From Tubulanus polymorphus (Eukaryota > Nemertea > Palaeonemertea > Tubulaniformes > Tubulanidae): DNA of 64,000 nucleotides. Positions within the stretch are counted from its first letter, which is position 1; the number at the start of each line of letters is the position of its first letter. Shown one piece after another: positions 61,403 to 64,000 of this stretch. The stretch covers positions 2,804,001 to 2,868,000 of the forward strand of contig NC_134035.1 in the NCBI RefSeq assembly GCF_964204645.1, in the 5' to 3' direction. The position numbers and the translations under genes are program-made. Below the pieces are notes generated by a model. The model saw only the letters and a program-made list of their open reading frames with translations, made no database searches and was not told where the DNA came from.

Positions 61403-62099
61403 GAAGGAAACTTTTCGCAATTCATCTTTCTCGTTTTATCAGTGCCGGATTCTCTATACATCCGGGTAAATTTGTTTCTGAAATTACATTTAGGTATTAA
61501 TAGACTGTCGTGAATATCTATGTTTATATGGTGGCCATTATCAATTATCTAATCTATCGTAAACATTGTTAATAATGTCTTTTGTAGACTTAAGCTTTAA
61601 TCAGAACTACTATTACCTCTTTAGTATTGTGGTCCGAACATCATATATACTTAAAGAAATGAAGGAACTACAGGTGTAAAAAGTTGTCTATGTGAAAACT
61701 TCTTCATTAAGAGACTCGTAACGGATTGTACCCCTGCCACAAATTGTATTACATCAGTATTTTTCGTTAGGGACAAAATAGTAATGAAACGCTGAAAATC
61801 AGGAATGGTTAACAACCATGTATAATAATAATACCCTAAATCGCAAATCGCAGCCCGACCTTTCCGGTCGCGATAGAAGTTACAACTACACGACTTACTT
61901 GAAAATTACGAACTTACGCATAAATACCCCGTCATAGATATTTCATTCACGTTTTTATTCCACGACGTACCGGAGCAAGCGCGGCGCTCAAACGCAACTC
62001 GCAGAGGGGTAAAAAACAATCGCACAACAGGTGTCCTCGTCAATTATGATAATTATTAAACACTATTACGCTTGAAATCTTAATCTAATCATTTTACCG

Positions 62100-62460
62100 A
62101 TATCCGATATACAAAAAACACGATATATATATACGCGGGTATACTACGAGTATGTACGACTATCCACTCGGCGTCGGATCCAGGTATTCGGCGGGATCGG
62201 ATGTTGATGATGAGTTTGTGCCCGTTGTTGTCGTTCGCGGCACGCGGTAGAGGAGCAATAGCTGTATTTATCCCGACGGCGGCAGCGTTCACGGTCTCCT
62301 AACTGATCTGACTCGATGACGCCGCTGATATACCGCGGAGGCGCAGCGCAGGTTGTGTGTGTCTGTGTGTGCTAGCCACACATAGAACCACTCACAGCGC
62401 GCACACACCAGCTGTTTGTAACTAGACAGAGCGAGCTCGTTCGTAGCCGACTGGTGAATT
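62100..62460. other. CpG-rich block with (TG)n, no gene assigned
   Basis: CG-dense sequence with CGCGGAGGCGCAGCGCAGG and GTGTGTGTCTGTGTGTG. It has the look of a promoter/first-exon region but shows no splice-supported coding frame. Confidence 0.3.
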
Positions 62461-62631
62461 AATTCCGATTTAAATTTTTTTCGATTTTAAAATTTATTTC
62501 ATTCCGCACAAAATATTCAGTGAAATTCGTCGTTAAAATTTGGCGCCAACGTTCATGGGTCAGAGGTAGGTTAGAGTTAACCAATGGATAATTGACCAAG
62601 TGACAATTAAAAGTTCTTTTTTTTATCTTAA

Positions 62632-62765
62632 AATAGGGATTGACCCTGTTATTTATTTGGTTTGTAAATTTCATTTGATTTTTTGATTAAGTGTCCCTTA
62701 CAGACCCACCACACCTGCCGGGAGCTAAACAGGGGAGTTTGATTTTGAAATCGGAAATCGAAGTA
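62632..62765 (+). repeat. ATAGGGATTGACCCT family, copy 2
   Basis: ATAGGGATTGACCCTGTTAT, TTATTTGGTTTGTAAATTTC, CCACCACACCTGCCGGGAGC and TAAACAGGGG, colinear with 23584-23700. Confidence 0.65.
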
Positions 62766-63487
62766 CAGATATAAATGTGTGATCGGCGGTCGAGTTAACA
62801 TTTTTTTTTGTTTTATGGTATCTATCCATCAAACTTTTGAGCAACTAGGATGCATCCAGGGTCAGAGCGAGTTTTTCACGCCAAATCAATTAGAAGGGGG
62901 CAAACAATGTGACGGAAGTGCCCCTTTTTGACAGGGGAAAAAACCCTCTTCAAGAATTTTCCGAAAAATTATGTGCCTTAATATTACAGAAAGTTTCCAT
63001 TTCTGTAAGGTGCTATAACCCTTCTTGAAATGAAGTGCTTTTAGATAAATGTTGACTGCAGATACTGCTCTACAGGATAATCAGCTTCACTTCTTCTTCA
63101 CTTGTGGTAAAGTCGAAACCCTTCACCTTCAGCTGTCCACAGCACATTTGCTGTTTTTACAATCTGCTTTCCATTGATGTTGCCTCTTGGGTTCAACAAA
63201 GTGTGACTCAAGTTTTAAAACTAACAAAATGAAGATATCCAGCCTCCCATAGGCACTGATACAGATTAGGGGATACCGGATACTTATGGGTGAAGATGAG
63301 GGTATGAAAGGTGTTTGGATGAAGATCAAGGTTAACATCCTAATCAGGCCATAATCTCATCTGCATCCATAATCTCATCAATCTACGTCCATCTCCGAAA
63401 ACCTGCACGTTTCTAAAAATTCTCTCTTCACTTCCTATAAAACCTACACAACACACAGGAGACACTGGTTGATTTCAATCTTTTCAA

Positions 63488-63552
63488 ATCCTAGTCTTGT
63501 CAAGCGAGAGAGGAGAAAGAGAGGAGAGAGAGAGAAGAGACAGAGACGCAGA
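63488..63552. repeat. (GA)-rich simple repeat
   Basis: A purine tract: GAGAGAGGAGAAAGAGAGGA, then GAGAGAGAGAAGAGACAGAG. Confidence 0.9.
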
Positions 63553-63719
63553 CCGCATTGTCGATTAACCGGATTAAAGCGAAATTATAACCGGATCGTC
63601 CGCGAAGGCCTCGCGCGATCATTTGACTTCATCCGTGTCAGTAAATTACCACATTATCATCCGTGTGACGAGGTGATAAACCACGAGCGTTGAATAGCAA
63701 GTTGTAAGCTACAATCAGC

Positions 63720-63980
63720 ATAGCCGCGATTGCACGAGCATCTTTAGCCCAGGTTAAAATGTTGGACCAGACCTGAACCAAATTCTAGCAGGGGTCAAAT
63801 GATTGCGTCGGAATTGCAACTGCTTCCAGAAATGGCTCATTTGTTTGAGCATTGTTTAGTATCTAGTGAGCAGTTAACGCGTGAACACACCCTCTAATTA
63901 GACACGGGCCAAATTTAACTCGGGCCCGATTCGTACCAATTTGGCCCGGGCCAAATCGTCTTTGCGTTTGTCACAATCTA
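63720..63980. repeat. TAGCCGCGATCACAC family, copy 9 (inverted)
   Basis: CATAGCCGCGATTGCACGAG at the left; GACACGGGCCAAATTTAACT, CGGGCCCGATTCGTACCAAT and GGCCCGGGCCAAATCGTC at the right, with GCATTGTTTAGTATCTAGTG inside. Nearly full length. Confidence 0.8.
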
Positions 63981-64000
63981 CAGCGACCTTCTAAACACTT

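Noticed and set aside
62089-62292. 67-codon minus-strand frame in CpG-rich DNA
   Set aside because: It depends on a GTG start and reads into an AT repeat; kept only as a CpG-rich block.

Overview
This is animal nuclear DNA: multi-exon genes with GT-AG introns, large introns crowded with small dispersed repeats, many minisatellites, and no operons or bacterial signals. The two genes I can assign are a DH31/calcitonin-type neuropeptide precursor and a liprin-beta scaffold protein. DH31 without the calcitonin cysteine pair is a protostome trait, and the repeat landscape looks more like a lophotrochozoan (mollusc, annelid or brachiopod type) than an insect or nematode. The phylum is inference; I cannot name the species.

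Layout. 1-3790: 5' flank with no gene recognised; it holds an old ~300-bp duplication and two copies of a TIR repeat family. 3797-7355 (+): the DH31-type gene, with a TATA box, a non-coding first exon, an intron carrying a 56-bp minisatellite, and four coding exons. They join into one 104-residue prepropeptide containing a single 32-residue amidated peptide. 7360-10160: convergent intergenic space with a 23-bp minisatellite and a pogo-like TIR element. 10161-48478 (-): liprin-beta in 21 coding exons, whose splice phases all agree and sum to exactly 915 codons (914 aa). It has N-terminal coiled coils, a basic/Ser-rich linker and three C-terminal SAM domains. A candidate internal promoter with a short alternative first exon lies at 37585-37632, and a candidate 33-nt cassette exon at 16855-16887. 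48479-64000: no recognised gene. It holds dispersed repeats, a 69-bp minisatellite, AT microsatellites, a 194-bp duplication and a few open frames of uncertain status.

The two genes have no known functional link. DH31 peptides are secreted hormones acting on class B GPCRs. Liprin-beta is a cytoplasmic scaffold partnering liprin-alpha at active zones and cell-adhesion sites.

The most notable non-genic content is a set of at least eight short non-autonomous repeat families. They include near-perfect ~100-bp foldback hairpins, a 250-300 bp CpG/GGCC-rich TIR family with about ten copies, a family whose terminal repeat carries a consensus 5' splice site, and an element whose core is an expandable 56-bp minisatellite. 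A non-LTR retrotransposon 3' fragment sits at about 26138-26585.
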